DNA of 64,000 bases, from contig JASFXZ010000011.1 in the NCBI GenBank assembly GCA_032209605.1, positions 19,320,770 to 19,384,769 of the forward strand, written 5' to 3'. The notes below the pieces were generated by a model. That model was not told the DNA's origin and did no database searches. It saw only the letters and a list, made by a program, of their open reading frames with translations. A program made the position numbers and the translations under genes. This DNA comes from Mactromeris polynyma (taxonomy: Eukaryota > Mollusca > Bivalvia > Venerida > Mactridae). Positions 1-12,000 of the stretch are shown piece after piece; the first letter of the stretch is position 1; each line of letters starts with the position of its first letter.

Positions 1-1689
1 TGAAAAAAAGTTTAAAAAAAACGTTATCTAAAATTATAGGGTATTTAAATTTGCATTCTTATTCTTAATGTTGATGCTATTATGGCTACTACAGAAGAAT
101 ATTCACATCAATTGTGTTCATTAAACAATAATTACAATAATTGGCAGCATGTTATCTGTATTTCATTATTCCAGGAAAATTTTCCATCTTTTCCATTAAA
201 TATTATGAAGTACATGCATTTTTTCTTCATTTATAGCAATTTCGCTGCACTGAGCTGTCAGTCTGTATGAAGATTGATGATTGTTGTTTTAAAATGTAGA
301 GTTTTATCAATATATCAAATGTCATGGTCAGTTATTAGTTGGATGTGTCTGATATGGAAGGAAATACAATATTCCAGTTTAAGGCCAAGTATATGAGTAT
401 CCAAGGAGAAATGAGATCCTGCATGGTTACTGTGGACTGTTTCACTGATAAACTTGTAACATCGCTCATGGTCAACAATACAACATTGTGAATAAGAAAG
501 CTAACTTCATATTAAATCACAGAATATTTTAGATTGTTTGCTTTCATAATGAAAAATATCAATGTGTTGGCATCACTACATGTATATAGCTGTCAGGGTC
601 TATCGGCAGAGGATCAGTCTGTTAGACCCAGAGCAAGTTGATGTCATGATCGCGACTTCATGAGATTGTCATTGAACATGATCAGATGTTTTTATTGTCA
701 TTGAACATGATCAGATGTTTTTATTGATGCATTCACTCAAAGAAAAAAAATCTTACAGCCAAATGAATTTCATATGGCACTTAACTGACTTATTATATAT
801 GTTTTCAGTAAGGATTTTATGTTCTGGTATGACCCGAGGCAGTTTTTGTAGGGCAAAGTCTCTAACTGTCTGTGGTGCATCTTATCTTATTGAATTAAAC
901 ACATCCGACATCAAAATTTCAGTAACAAACTGTCAGTCTTCCCGCTTTAAGAGTTGGCAGATCTTCAGAAAACCAATTGTGCCAGCAATATACCTGAGGG
1001 GCCTAGACATGACACTAGCACCCAATGTCTTTTTTAACCTTTTTTTAATTTCCATTATTGTCTATCACATCTCTACACAAAATTTAATGAATGTCCACTG
1101 CTCTGTCTGAATCTATAAACTCATGATGGGACGCCACAATTTATTTCTCATGGACATCTATTAAACACAAGGTACTTGTTTGCTTTTATATGGCATTCAG
1201 GCGCTAAACTCGTAACATCTTGATGACATAAACGATCATGATGTTGACCAGCAATTGCTTGTTTTAATAACAACAATACATAGAGGTTATATTTAAAATA
1301 TTGCTATTTACAGAGTGTGTTCTTGGTACATCTTTCCATGACAATTTCAACAAATACATAATTATATACATCTACGTCACAATCCTCATTATTCGTTGTT
1401 CTTTTGATTTATGAGGGGTTTCTGCATATATATTAAATTGTACCAAATTTGACAGAAAACCGTTGCAAAAATCGTGAAAAAACTAGTGTCTCAATAATTT
1501 CCAAACAAGCTTCTTATGATGGCTGTTTTTTGTCAGACTGTTTGTTCAATTTAAACAGTTTTACATTAATTGTGAAGTAAGTTTGTACAACTTATGTGAA
1601 TCACTTTGCTGAACACTGTAACCTGAATTAGTGATTGGGCGCCTAAACATCGAAATTCTTGGACAAACTACTATGCCTGAGTATCAAAA
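1..1689. other. Non-genic DNA
   Basis: No supported gene. A minus-strand stretch at about 1060-770 reads partly like coding sequence but has internal stops (see findings). The only repeat is the 29-bp duplication at 665-722. Confidence 0.6.
665..722. repeat. 29-bp direct duplication
   Basis: Two adjacent exact copies of ATTGTCATTGAACATGATCA plus GATGTTTTT. Confidence 0.9.
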
Positions 1690-1830
1690 CTTAAGATTGG
1701 ATTGAATTGAATGTAACCATATATACAGACTGGCAATCAGGCTGAAAATATATTTTGTCTCAAATCTTCTGTCTGACATAATATAACCATGAACTTAATA
1801 TGGTTACATTCAATTCAATCCAATCTTAAG
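1690..1830. repeat. Perfect 33-bp inverted repeat with 75-nt loop
   Basis: Arms are 1690-1722 (starting CTTAAGATTGGATTGAATTG) and 1798-1830, exact complements. It may be a small fold-back element or a hairpin transcript template. Confidence 0.9.
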
Positions 1831-3208
1831 CAACCAAAGCACAGGATGTAGTGGTTGATTAATCAACAATTGTTATTTATATAAACTGCCTGAGAGAGAA
1901 AAGGCTCTTACTCTGTCAATTTTTGGCTAAATTGAAACAAAACTTCTTCAGATTTATTCAGAATTTTTACATTTATATTGGGAAAAAATATATATGTTTT
2001 GGCATTGGGAATATAGCTGAAGACAGCCCAAAAAAATAGCTGAAAAAAAGCAGTGCATATTGGTAAATTTTGTGAAAGAAACCTGTTTGAGTCTACTTTC
2101 TCTACTCTAACATAACAAACTCATATAATGTTCCATTATACTAGTCTAGTTATACTATGGTTGTGGCCTATCCTACTGGACAGGAGATATTGGCTTAGAT
2201 CAGCTGATGTTATGACTTTATGGATGTGGTTTTGATATAATTTGGTAACAGAATTACTTGGCTGTAGACAACTCATCAAAATTGATTAGTGTTTTCCGAA
2301 TACTTGGCTGATTTTCCTGGAAGCCATCATCATAAGTACAACCGTCAAATCTGGCTCAGTTCAGGTTTTGTTGAAATATGGCGTATACCAGGGTAAGTGT
2401 GGTGCCAGTATATGTCTTGTTTGTACTAGATATACGTGTACAGTGTGATACAATGCTACAGACCCATCACTTAATACCACACCCATTAAACACCACACCA
2501 ATTAACAAACATAACCTGTCCTAGTGCTATCCATATAGCAAGGGAACTACTTGTATCATTTTTACATTATTGACTATTTATATGTTGTGGCCATGGATCA
2601 AACCCGCATCCTCCCGCACCAAAGGTGGACACTTTACTAGTCTCACTTTGTGGTTGTATACCTAGTCATTAGTCAAGACTGTCGGTTGGCTAAATGTGTC
2701 TGACATTGTGACATATCTTGCTAGTTTTTGTCAATTTGGCATGAAATACTCTCCCAGTGCCTGTCCAAGCCCACCTGTACTTATGTCTGCCCCCTCCCCG
2801 ACATGCTGTAGAAAAGACATTGAAAGGTGCATTGATTATCATTAAAATCTGAAGATTTTGAAAGAATCTGCTCTCATTTGTCTTCATAATGTCTGATTCA
2901 TATTTAAGTTTGACAATGTCATCATGTAACCATCGATCCATACTTTAATATCATGAATGAGAGTTGTTTATGTTAGTAAGACACCATCTGATAATACTAA
3001 ATAGTCCATATTATATGTATTAATGATCATTTTAATAAATAACATTTAGCAGTCTAAGTAGTATGCCAGCCAAGTGTGCAGACTATATTATGTTTGACTC
3101 CGTGTTTCACTTTAATTACCTCCCTTACAAGGTGCAAATTGTGAAGTCGACGTGTCGAAAATTGTAAAATGTTATATCTTACTATACAGTTGGCAGGAAT
3201 GGATTATA

Positions 3209-3438
3209 CAGTAAAAGCTCAATAATAAAACCACCCTTGGGACCTTTGAAAGCTGGTCTTCTTATTGAGGTGGTCTTAATATTGATGTTTGTTTGTTTAA
3301 CGCCGTTTCTCAACGATATTTCAGTTATATACGGCGGCCGGTGAGGTTGAATAAAGAACAATAGTTGAAACAACAGTGAAAATAGATTTGAAAATTGCAT
3401 TATTAATATTGAGGTGGTCTTAAAGTGAAGTTTTATTG
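3209..3438. mobile_element. Decayed MITE of the CAGTAAAA family with nested SINE tail
   Basis: It starts CAGTAAAAGCTCAATAATAA after TA and ends in GAAGTTTTATTG. Inner GAGGTGGTCTTAA blocks flank the SINE fragment at 3286-3347. Related sequence without clear ends is present around 29757-29870. Confidence 0.6.
3286..3347 (-). mobile_element. SINE 3' tail fragment
   Basis: This is the inverse complement of the tail block of the SINE at 15652 (TTTAACGCCGTTTCTCAACG then TTATATACGGCGGCCGG). The tRNA head is missing, so it is a 5'-truncated copy. It sits inside the MITE at 3209-3438. Confidence 0.8.
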
Positions 3439-6400
3439 CGAACCTGAAATTGTGCCATATTTAAGCTGTGATAACCCATCAGTTACACACTTATAAGTTT
3501 GATGTTGTCATCGTCTACAGTAAACTTTTGTTTCCGAATAACAGGGGAGTACTGGCTGTAGACCTAGAACCCTGGTTTGATCAAACCACTTCTCTATACC
3601 TTATAGTAATCATTTCATAATCCACTCACTCCCTCATCAAGTATAAATATAGCTTCAGATGTCTAGCATAATGAGCAATTGGTTCTGATGGACATTGGCT
3701 AACATTGGTGAAAATATCATGTTTGCAATCATGTGAAATGTATATATTGTTAATTACTGTTGATTTGAACATAGGTGGGGTATAGTGATGTCTAATTAGT
3801 GATCTTTGATGCAGTACGAAGTTCCCTTTGTTCATGTTGATCTGATCACATGATACTTATTTCTGATGAATATCATATGGCATTACTGCCTAAACTTTAT
3901 TTATTCAACAGTGTATGTTCCACTGGAGTTTGTTTCCTACCGTATCAGACTGGTTCCTGGGTTATTAGAAAGTTTAATAATGCATGCATTGATCGGTTCC
4001 TGGCTCTTTGAATGATTTGATCCTTTATTGTATTTAATGATCATTATGAGAGATTTGTGAGATAATGTTGTAGCTCAATTCTGGTAACGAAGCTGTTACA
4101 ATTGTTTTCTGACAATCTCTGGAGAGTGTTCTCTCTTGCGTATTGCAACGACAACTTTAATGGACTGATCTTTTATATTTCTATTAACTATATATGAACC
4201 ATGATTGATGCTCTGTTTGGTTTTGTGGAAGTCTGTTTCTGGTTTTCTATGGAATAGAATATCTCTGATTGATACATATTCATTTAAGTGCCGGAACTAT
4301 AAAAGAGAGAGAATACGTAACTACAGGGAACGCCACATACACAAGACAGTGCCTCCCCACGCAGACCTCCAGGAAAACAACAATCCACAAAACATAAGTC
4401 ACTTAAGGAGGTCAAAGGGTACACATGTTAAGGAACAGAAGCACAAGGAATGGCCCGGCAGACCACAAGGAATAACTAGGAGAATCAAAGTGGACAGTGA
4501 AGGAAGGGGGAGGGGGGATTAATGGATGGAAAAGATCATGGGACAAGTCAAGACAACTGGCCGCAATAGGGCGGAAATGGGCAGGAAACAACAGTGCAGG
4601 TATAAGATTTTTCTGCAAAGTCACAAGATTCTGATTTTGGGTTTGCCTGGGGTGATGCAAAGATTTATGTACACAGTGTCATGCTTCCTCAGGAACCCCT
4701 CGATGAAACGTGCCACTGATTTTGAGATGTTCCAAAATATCATGCCAGAGAGCGAAAGCTCAATAATATCACTACAAACGTGGTCTTCCCCTTTTGACCT
4801 ATTGTTGCTAGCTCCTTGATGTATGCCATCCATCAAATCCCCCCCCCCCCCTGTTTGTCCTATTTATTCTCCTTAGTTGTCCTTTATGGTTGGCCAGGTC
4901 AATTTTCTTTTGCCTCTGTTCCTTTGCGTATTTACCCTTGCACCTCAATGCCTGATGTTTTGTGGTCTATGCGGGGAGGCATTGTATTGTGTATATGGTG
5001 TTCATTGTAAGAACTTATTCTCTCATTTAATGTTGAGGTGGTCATTAGATGAGGATTTATTATACAAATAATTCATGTATACATACATACTTATTGTTGA
5101 TCATTGCAAGGTTTGATGAAATATCAATTATATTTTATATAACAATCATTTATGGAATAAACTGCGCACGTTGATGTTTTATCTTATTGTTTTATCTTAT
5201 CGGTGTATAAATTACATTTATGGCTGTTTAAATTGGCTGGAGTCTGAAAGTCTCAACTGGCACTTCAATAGCTTTATATTTTTGAAGAGCCAGCCAGCCC
5301 ATTCTTGCAAGTAACTCAGTCGATCACTTGTCCAACAGTGTTCTTACTTTAGCATGAACTTTAAAACTCTGTTTCCTTAAAATTGTTATTTAAGGCCACA
5401 ACTTTGTACTAGTAACTGATTTCATTTTTCAATGCTTTTGTGCAGAATGTTTTCACAGAAAATTAGCAGGAATTTTTACTGGCCCAAAATGTATGTAAAT
5501 AACTCTGGGCTCCTGGATCTGGGCTTGTGGGTTACGGCAAAGATTATGTATACTGTTATACTGAGCACTTTCAATTAATTTTACCAATTTGTTTAAAAAA
5601 AGAAAAATGCTTTACAATGCTGATCTCCTAAGTTAAAATCCGTCTTTCTGATTTTTGAAGGCAAAGTTAACAGGTTTGACAGATACAAAGCTATGGAAAC
5701 TTGGCGCTTACGTCCTCAGACTAACAAACCAGTGTTTTCATTAAAGAGAGTAACTGTCAGATACCAAATTTAATGAAAATTTAACTCCAAACCCAGTCAA
5801 TATTGGCAGCATTTCTGATGTGAATTGTACAGAGATCAGGAACCCAATAATTCTGGATTTTTTCTTCGGTATCCATAGCAATAGTTCAACAGTGTGTTTT
5901 GTGATTTCTGGGGAATGGAATGGGTGTGCATATTCATACTGGTTTTTATTGATAAAGTGTATAATGGAGGTATCATCTGTCTGAAATATTGAGAGTTCAG
6001 CGCGAAGAAAATGTGACTCAATTTTGGTAGAGATCGATGCATGTATCATAGTGTTACTCTTCGGTGTTAAAAGCATGTATGTGACAAATCATTGACATTT
6101 TTTTTTAAATTGTGATTGTGACTTACTTTCTGTTCATGGAGTGATTATAGATGTGCATGTTTACATACATTTCTATGGTGATTTGGAATACTTTCATTAG
6201 GATAAGTTATTGGCTAATTTCTGTGGTAAATATATGTATACAAGAGGTATTTATTTTGATTACTGAGATATATGAGTCTTCCTAGCTAGGCAATTGCACA
6301 ACATTCATTGACAACATATTGTTTATAAGCATGTATTGTGCATGAACAAAGTGTCTTAACATTTTGTCTTTTTTATGAATTTTTGGTCATTTAAACACAT

Positions 6401-6699
6401 GTACTAGCATTGCTTACTTCAGTGTTTGTGTAACCTTTCAGCCCAAAGCCTGGGGCTAGTAATTTAGGCTAGTAGAAAGTCCCCAGGTTGCTTGCCTGCA
6501 GGGACTGGTGCTTCAATTTCATTGAAAACATTTAGTTCAAAAGTAGAGTAAAATAATGTTAACAAATATTCAGGTAAATGATTGCAACCGCATTTCTTGA
6601 AAGTAAAAGGATTTCATTAGTTCAGGTTGCTAAAACGCTTCTGGATCTGTCGTTAATTTAACTGTGTAACTTGCTTGAAGAGGCTATTTGATAGTGCTC
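3439..6699. other. Non-genic DNA
   Basis: No gene recognised on either strand. Contains a 12-C run near 4848 and a GC-richer anonymous block at 4290-4600. Confidence 0.6.
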
Positions 6700-6865
6700 T
6701 GAAATATTAAGACAAAGTCTAAATTGGTCCAAAGACCTCATGATGGTCCAAGAATGGAACAATGTGCCACAAAGGAACCTGATTGCAAGCATGAGGAGGC
6801 GCTGCCAAACTGTGGTTGTTAGCCATTGGTCAAATACCAGATACTTAACCAAAAATAAGCTGTTT
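6700..6865 (+). pseudogene. Tc1-type transposase relic, C-terminal end
   Basis: The plus strand reads MMVQEWNNVPQRNLIASMRR then RCQTVV and, a few residues on, NTRY. This matches the conserved C-terminus of Tc1-like transposases (EWNNIP...SMRRRC...GHTRY). Nothing of the catalytic domain is recognisable upstream and no terminal repeats were found, so it is an old fragment. It differs from the intact element at 47654. Confidence 0.7.
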
Positions 6866-8039
6866 TATCATCTTTTGAGTAAATTTAGAAAATCACCCCA
6901 GTTACTGAAAATCCACGATTTCCATGGTTGTCTTGTTTATCAAACGTCATTAAACAACAACAAATTGATAAACTAACCACTTAAATCACACAAGGTGTTA
7001 ATAAACTAAAACATAGCCAATATGTGTTTTCATTACAGACTATGTAAACAATTTTGACAAAGTGTGTACTATTTTGACCATCCCTCATAATGATAAGTTA
7101 AAGGAGATAGCCTTTCCATGTGTTTTGACAAGTTTATCCATTTACACATCTATGGATTAACTCTATACACTGTAGGTAATTAAATTTGTACATGTGCATT
7201 TGACTTTTGATGATGTTTTACATTCCGGTAAATGCACACAAAATTCTATTTAGCATTTTTTAATATCAAACGTATTTTTGGAAAAGAGAAAGTATAATAA
7301 GCTTAGGCAATCAAGTTTTTAAACTAGATTTTCCTTACTCACCCCTTGTTTCTGTTGGAATAAAAACTTAATTTTATGTTGTTTTTTTAAAAATCTCGGT
7401 AGCATGTGAGGTAGATTTGATTATTATCTTTGTATACATGTGTTTTTTGTGTGCAAATTTAACGTGTGTGCCTAATTTTGCCTGATTTACAATTTGACCG
7501 TACCAAAAGTTAAAAAAACTTCATGATTTTTCGACATATTTCCAAAATTATAGCAGTATTAGTTGAAGGACTGTATGACAATAAAATAGTATGCATTTCA
7601 TCTTGCTATATTATGTAGTTAGATAATTATTGCTAAAAAGCCAATATGACTGTTTCTCTGTTTTTTACCTATTGTTTGTAATTGTTTTGTTTTGAATTTC
7701 TAGCATGCAGCCTATTTAAAGACATATAGGCGTGATATAATGTTTCCACTCATTTCATGACCTGGGTGTCAGATATCAACACACTTCATCCACTCCTGTT
7801 GGTGTAACCGGATATGATATTTTATTAAAACCACAATGTGTAACAACTCTTGTGTCTTTTATGGCATCCACGCCAGCCAGCTTCACACTAAGGGGTGTTT
7901 CTTTTCTTGTTTTGGTGTGAATTCCTAACAAACTCACACGATATCAGAGTATTTTGTGACATTTTAATCTTCACTTGCATAACTTTTGTCATTCGTCATG
8001 ACTGTTATGTTGCACATATTTGGTTTGACCTTGTTGTTC

Positions 8040-8560
8040 TTAATTAGGTATCGAGGAACAGAAATGTTGTTCATGGTATGGTATCAAAGCATATGAATTG
8101 TTCTTAATTAGGCATCAAGGAACAAAACAATTGCTTGTAATTAGGTATCACTTTAGTTACATATAAATCATTGTTCTTAATAAGGTATCAAGTAACAAAA
8201 ATCATTGTTCTTTATAAGGCATCAAGGATCAAAACAGTTGCACTTCATTAGGCGTCAAGGAACAAAACAGTTGCACTTAATAAGGCATCAAGGATCAAAA
8301 CAGTTGCACTTAATAAGGTATCAAGTAACATAAATCATTGTTCTTAATAAGGTATCCAGTAACATAAATGATTGCTCATATTAAGGCATCAATAAACAAA
8401 ACAGGTGCTACTTGCTCTTAATTAGGCATCATGAAGCAGAAATATGTGTTATTAATTTGGCATCAAGATCACAGTGGGTGTTCACTATTAGGCACCATGG
8501 AACAGAAACTATAATTGTTCTTAATTAGGCATTTAGGAACAAAATGGTTGTGCTTTTCTG
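8040..8560. repeat. Degenerate part of the 66-67 bp minisatellite
   Basis: The motifs TTCTTAATTAGGCATCAAGG, AACAAAACAG and TAACATAAATCATTG recur irregularly with many indels. They are the same units as in the array that starts near 8990. Confidence 0.8.
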
Positions 8561-8989
8561 GTAGCAGAACTTAAACGGTCTGCTATCAACATTGACTCTG
8601 TATTGGTCAGGTGAGCATCTATGTCTCTTTAGGACCTCTAATATTGTGATGACACTTGCTTTTTTTCGTCTTGTACCATGATTTGATGTATTACATTTCA
8701 GTTCTTTATGACTTTTTCTTGGGCAACATTTTATTGTAATTCCTACCGTTACCTCTAGGAAAATGTCTTTATCTCCTATTGTGACATTTTATCAAGATGG
8801 AAGATAATTTGATTGTCTTAAAGGGTTTATCCATTAAATTCTGACCTGGGACAGAAATGTGCTGTATTGAATGTCAGATAAGCATATTTGTATTATTATT
8901 TACAGAACAACATAATTTTTTATGGGTTACAATTTAGAAAGTTAGATAAACTGATGTCTTTCCCATAACAGATGTATAGAAAGATAAAA

Positions 8990-10345
8990 AATGAAAATTG
9001 TCTTTCTTTTAAGTAGGTATCAAATACATAAATCTTTGTTCTTATATAGGCATTAAGGGACAAAACAGGTGCTTTTACGTAGATATCAAGTACATAAATC
9101 ATTGTTCTTAATAAGGCAATAAGGAACAAAACAGGTGCTTTTACGTAGATATCAAGTACATAAATCATTGTTCTTAATAAGACAATAAGGAACAAAACAG
9201 GTGCTTTTACGTAGATATCAAGTACATAAATCATTGTTCTTAATAAGGCAATAAGGAACAAAACAGGTGCTTTTACGTACATATCAAGTACATAAATCAT
9301 TGTTCTTAATAAGGCAATAAGGAACAAAACAGGTGCTTTTACGTAGATATCAAGTACATAAATCATTGTTCTTAATAAGGCATTAAGGGACAAAACAGGT
9401 GCTTTTACGTAGATATCAAGTACATAAATCATTGTTCTTAATAAGGCAATAAGGAACAAAACAGGTGCTTTTACGTACATATCAAGTACATAAATCATTG
9501 TTCTTAATAAGGCAATATAGAACAAAACAGGTGCTTTTACGTAGATATCAGCTACATAAATCATTGTTCTTAATAAGGCAATATAGAACAAAACAGGTGC
9601 TTTTACTTAGATATCAAGTACATCAGTCATTGTTCTTAATTAGGCAATAAGGAACAAAACAGGTGCTTTTAATTAGATATAAGGGAACTTAAATCATTGT
9701 TCTTATTAAGGCTTCAAGGAACAAAACGGTTGCTTCTTAATTAGGCATCAAGTAACATAAATCAATGTTCTTATTAAGGCTTCAAGGAACAAAACGGTTG
9801 TACTTATCTAGGTACCAAGTAACATAAATCAATGTTCTTATTAAGGCTTCAAGGAACAAAACGGTTGCTTCTTAATTAGGCATCAAGTAACATAAATCAA
9901 TGTTCTTATTAAGGCTTCAAGGAACAAAACGGTTGTACTTATCTAGGTACCAAGTAACATAAATCAATGTTCTTATTAAGGCTTCAAGGAACAAAATGGT
10001 TGCTTCTTAATTAAGCATCAAGTAACATAAATCAATGTTCTTATTAAGGCTTCAAGGAACAAAACGGTTGTACTTATCTAGGTACCAAGTAACATAAATC
10101 AATGTTCTTATTAAGGCTTCAAGGAACAAAACGGTTGCTTCTTAATTAAGCATCAAGTAACATAAATTAATGTTCTTATTAAGGCTTCAAGGAACAAAAT
10201 GGTTGCTTCTTAATTAAGCATCAAGTAACATAAATCAATGTTCTTATTAAGGCTTCAAGGAACAAAACGGTTGTACTTATCTAGGTACCAAGTAACATAA
10301 ATCATTGTTCAAATTAATTAGGCTTCAAGGAACAAAACAAGGATA
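8990..10345. repeat. 66-67 bp minisatellite with higher-order organisation
   Basis: About twenty units. From about 9070 to 9660 the unit is 66 bp (AAGGAACAAAACAGGTGCTT, then ACGTAGATATCAAGTACATA). From about 9699 it changes to 67-68 bp units of two types: one with GCTTCTTAATTAGGCATC (A) and one with GTACTTATCTAGGTACC (B). They run A-B-A-B-A-B-A-A-B, which points to expansion as dimers. Because 66 is divisible by 3, long open frames appear on both strands; these are not taken as genes. Confidence 0.95.
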
Positions 10346-12000
10346 CAAAAGTATCTGACTTCTCCAGCATGTTTCAGTAAACATTTGTTGAACTTGTGTT
10401 GTGTCCAGATTTTTTAAATGCTTCTGATTTGTATAATATGAAAGCTGTGACTAAACCTGTCTTACTCTTGGGGCAGAAAACTGTCATGTCTGTCTGCTTC
10501 CTTATCCTTGCAGAAACACTGTTACATCACTTTCACCCCTCAATTCTGAATGATGTTTGTTGCAATGATTCCATGACATCATTGTAGATTATAGTGTATG
10601 GAATTCGACAAATTGGTTTGTCCGTAAGTCATTCATGTGTAACTGATGTATGCTAATTGTACATGTTTTATGCAACTATTTAATTATTTTAAATAATAAG
10701 AGTTTTGCTTGAATCTTGATTGAAGTTTTTTTTATGTCTTGGAAATGAATATTTTATGAAAATTCACATTGCGATTCATGTGAACTTAAGGAAGAGTAAT
10801 GCTAGACTGACATTGTAACTAAAATTATATGCCAATGTTGGGTGCTATTTAGTTAATGCTGCAATCACATAAATAAATAAAACTTCGTATTTGCAGTTAT
10901 ACCCAATTATTATGATAATTTAATTCAAGTATAATTGACAATTTAATGCTTCTTGCTTTATGAGTTCTAAATATATACAATTGTTTCACAGATGTTGTGA
11001 TGATTGTTTATGTTTAACTTGCTGTGATAATGTAACAGGTCGTTTTATACATTTATACAGCTTTGATACACCATATCATAGTAACACATTAACACATAGG
11101 ATATCCATTCTCTTTGTTGCATATTATTACTAGACAATAATTATTATAACTTGCATGCGGATTTGACCATTTTAATAACAGTTAATTAAGTTATTTCTGA
11201 GTAATTTTAACAAGCTTTTCACAGATGCCATTAAATTAATGGTTTAATGGCCATGCATTTATTAAATTAGTAAATTTAATGGCAAGCATTACTGTTAAAT
11301 GATGGCCATTAAAATATCATTAAACTCTTATGAAACAGTTGTAAGATGCACACTGGGTGTTTTCATTCATTTGCTCTGGAGTTTCACTATCAAATAATTA
11401 GTTTTATAGCAAACATATGTTTTGGCTGCCATTATTCAAACACTCAAACAAACCATATCCTATATTGCGGTGTAGTCCGGTGTACTCCAATGGCTGCTGG
11501 CTAGAGCTACAATCTTAAATGCATTATCACCAAAAAAATTTGATGCTGTGATTTCTTGAATTTATTTTTTGGGACATGTGGACATTTTGATGGGGGGGGG
11601 GGAGGAGGGTAGCTCTATGAAGCTATTGGCCTGAACATCTGAACATAGCACAGCATTAAGTTGTTGCTATACCTCTGATAATTCATCGCTTCTAGTGTAT
11701 AGTGAAGGTACATATTTATAGCATGTAGTTAGTAGAATAGGTATACAGGCGAGGAAAGGGAAGTTTTTAAAAGCCCTCTTTATACTGGAATAATATTTCT
11801 TTTAAGAAATCTTTTGGATTTTATTTAGTTTGAGTGTCAAAACAACATATAGACTGTTATAAACAATACAAATGAAAGTCTGGAAAATAATTTGTGAAGG
11901 TTTCGCATGAATGTAGTGAAGATTGTGTTAAATGTAAAAACTTGATAAAAAAATTGTGCTGCTGCTTATCATAATTCATTAATTTGGATATTTGGTCACC
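10346..12000. other. 5' flank of stomatin
   Basis: No gene found; it should hold the 5' UTR and promoter of stomatin, but no core element could be assigned. A TTAAT/ATTAA-rich patch with repeated ATGGCCAT lies at 11220-11330 and a G run at 11593-11602. Confidence 0.5.

Noticed and set aside
715..1110. 131-codon plus-strand ORF
   Set aside because: No recognisable domain, and it sits opposite a stretch that looks slightly more protein-like. Probably chance.
8920..9591. 223-codon minus-strand frame with repeated peptide
   Set aside because: It is the 66-bp minisatellite read in a frame without stops; the period is a multiple of three and nothing else supports a gene.
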